Below are positions 4,075 to 5,655 of a stretch of DNA of 5,655 nt, piece after piece. Position 1 is the stretch's first letter, and every line of letters begins with the position of its first letter. This stretch comes from Thermoguttaceae bacterium (GTDB lineage: Bacteria > Planctomycetota > Planctomycetia > Pirellulales > Thermoguttaceae): positions 1 to 5,655 of the forward strand of contig JAQVID010000260.1 of assembly GCA_028695865.1 (NCBI GenBank), in the 5' to 3' direction. A program made the translations under genes and the position numbers. Under the pieces are notes generated by a model. It did not search any database, was not told where the DNA came from, and saw nothing but the letters and a program-made list of their open reading frames with translations.

Positions 4075-5655
4075 AAAAAATTTCTGCTTTTGGTTTTTCT
4101 GCTGTTTGGTCTTAATTCTTTTGTTCTTGCAGGGGAAAAACAGGACCTGTTTGCCATTTCTCCTGCTGATTCGTTCCCCGAAGTCACCGCCGCGCAAGTT
4201 GATCAGGCGTTTGGTAATCTTGCGCCACACCCGCGTCTGCTGCTAACAGATAAACAAATCAATAACACTCGAAAAAAAATCGCCGACGATCCTGTTTGGG
4301 CAAAATATTATGAAGCTCTTCAGCAGCGAGCCGACGATATGATGAAACGCAAACCGGTTGAATATAAACTGACCGGCATTCGCCTGCTGCATGTTTCACG
4401 CGATGCCTTGTCTCGTCTGGCCAATTGGAGCTTTCTCTATCGAATGACCAAAGAGACCAAATATGCTTCGCGAGCCGAGGAAGAAATGCTGGCCGTTGCC
4501 GCGTTTCCCGATTGGCATCCCCAACATTATTTGGACACGGCGGAGATGACCTTGGCGGTCGCCTTGGGTTACGATGCTTGTTATGACGCTCTTTCGCCCC
4601 AATCGCGTCAGACGATCCGTCAGGCAATCCTTGAAAAAGGAATTAAAACATCGACGGAAAAGCGAGGCGGTTGGCTGGGTTGGATGAAAAACAATGCCAA
4701 TTGGAATCAGGTCTGCCATACCGGTTTACTCTTCGGGGCACTGGCGATTGCGGAAGACGATCCTGAATTGGCCCGCAAAATTGTCCGGCGTTCGGCCAAC
4801 GGTGTTACCTGGAGCATGCAATCTTACGAACCGGACGGAACTTACACCGAAGGCCCCGGCTACTGGTCTTATGGTACGAGCTTCAATATTCTTCTGGTGG
4901 CCGGCCTGCAATCAGCGTTGGGAACAGATTTTGGGCGAGGTGATTCGCCGGGACTCTTAAAAACGATTCAGTATTATGAATCGACGTTCGGGGCAACCGG
5001 AACGGTGTGGAATTATCCTGACAGTGGTGGTGGTCGCATGTTTGAGCCAACCGCGATGTGGTTTACACAAAAGCTGAACGATCCCGCCGTAACGTACAGT
5101 GAAAATCGGCAACTGCTCGAACAATATCAAGCGGCCATGAAGGCAGCCCCCAAACGTCTTCAGGCCGTTTATAACCATCTTGTTAACGAACGACTTGCGT
5201 TTTGCTCTTTTCTTTGGGGACCTCAACTGAGCACCATCCAAAACGGAAAAACAGTGCTTCAGGAATTGCCTGCTCCGAAATCGCTTGGTTATATCGGAAT
5301 CGGCAACGGTCTGTGTCCGGTCGCGCTCTTCCGCACAAGTTGGACGGATCCAAACGCGGCGTGGCTCGGAATCAAAGCCGGTACGCCTCGCTCGCCTCAC
5401 GGGCACGCCGATTCAGGAAGTTTCGTTTACGAAAAGGCCGGCGTCCGCTGGGCAATCGATTTGGGACCGGAAAGTTACCATAAAATTGAGCAACTTGGCA
5501 TGACGCTCTGGTCGAGTCAGCAAACGTCAGATCGCTGGAAACTTTTCCGTTACAATAATTTTTCACACAATACACTTACGGTCAATGGAGCACTTCAGCT
5601 CGTGGACGGCAAAGGTGTTTTTACGCAAACGCATATCGGTTCGGCCCATGAGGCA
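4072..5655 (+). CDS. Secreted heparinase II/III-family polysaccharide lyase (5' part)
   Basis: Open to the right edge: 528 codons are present and the C-terminus is missing. Residues 1-20 are a signal peptide (two Lys, a Leu/Phe core, VLA then Gly21), so it is exported. Residues 53-90 (HPRLLLTD, then a charged helix) match the entry of heparinase II/III-like proteins. The helical toroid region includes NWNQVCH at 210-216 and YEPDGTYTEGPGYW at 252-265. From about residue 405 the beta-sandwich heparinase II/III domain begins, with HGHADSGSF at 443-451 and SHNTLTVNG at 498-506. By analogy with family lyases, Asn212, Tyr264 (or Tyr267) and His443/His445 are candidate catalytic residues for beta-elimination of uronic-acid polysaccharides. 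The actual glycan (heparan-type, alginate or another uronate) cannot be told from sequence. Start GTG 4072 follows a strong SD, 22 nt after the LysM-like gene, so the two may share an mRNA. No frameshift is seen. Confidence 0.92.
   Translation, partial: MKKFLLLVFLLFGLNSFVLAGEKQDLFAISPADSFPEVTAAQVDQAFGNLAPHPRLLLTDKQINNTRKKIADDPVWAKYYEALQQRADDMMKRKPVEYKLTGIRLLHVSRDALSRLANWSFLYRMTKETKYASRAEEEMLAVAAFPDWHPQHYLDTAEMTLAVALGYDACYDALSPQSRQTIRQAILEKGIKTSTEKRGGWLGWMKNNANWNQVCHTGLLFGALAIAEDDPELARKIVRRSANGVTWSMQSYEPDGTYTEGPGYWSYGTSFNILLVAGLQSALGTDFGRGDSPGLLKTIQYYESTFGATGTVWNYPDSGGGRMFEPTAMWFTQKLNDPAVTYSENRQLLEQYQAAMKAAPKRLQAVYNHLVNERLAFCSFLWGPQLSTIQNGKTVLQELPAPKSLGYIGIGNGLCPVALFRTSWTDPNAAWLGIKAGTPRSPHGHADSGSFVYEKAGVRWAIDLGPESYHKIEQLGMTLWSSQQTSDRWKLFRYNNFSHNTLTVNGALQLVDGKGVFTQTHIGSAHEA

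Overview
The window looks like chromosomal DNA of a Gram-negative bacterium, most likely a planctomycete (Planctomycetota, Pirellulales-like). That placement is an inference from gene content, with no marker gene to confirm it. It rests on three things: a heavy-metal RND pump followed by a small His-rich lipoprotein whose C-terminal domain resembles lipoproteins I know from planctomycetes; a membrane-anchored, disordered protein ending in a LysM-like domain; and a secreted heparinase II/III-type polysaccharide lyase. All four protein genes are on the + strand. By eye the genes are roughly half GC, and the main intergenic gap is clearly AT-richer.

Layout. (1) 1-1071: C-terminal third of a CusA/CzcA-type RND permease, cut by the left edge. 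(2) 1205-1852: a 215-residue lipoprotein with seven tandem His-containing pentapeptides. It is probably the periplasmic or envelope metal-binding companion of the pump. (3) 1853-2408: a 556-bp gap with no convincing gene, holding two candidate promoters and several inverted repeats just ahead of the next gene. (4) 2409-4049: a 546-residue protein with one N-terminal membrane anchor, a long Ser/Ala/Pro/Lys-rich disordered region and a divergent C-terminal LysM-like domain. (5) 4072-5655: the first 528 residues of an exported heparinase II/III-family protein, cut by the right edge. It lies 22 nt after gene 4, behind a strong Shine-Dalgarno.

Functionally there are two blocks. The left block is metal export plus a His-rich metal-binding lipoprotein. 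The right block is an envelope or peptidoglycan-associated protein plus a polysaccharide-degrading enzyme, possibly co-transcribed. Nothing in the sequence links the two blocks beyond adjacency.

I see no CRISPR array, tRNA, rRNA, insertion sequence, integrase or toxin-antitoxin pair, and no clearly new system. The most interesting signals are the ordered His-pentapeptide repeat, the recurrence of in-frame 15-bp minisatellites in two neighbouring genes, the divergent LysM end, and the structured leader around 2320-2400.
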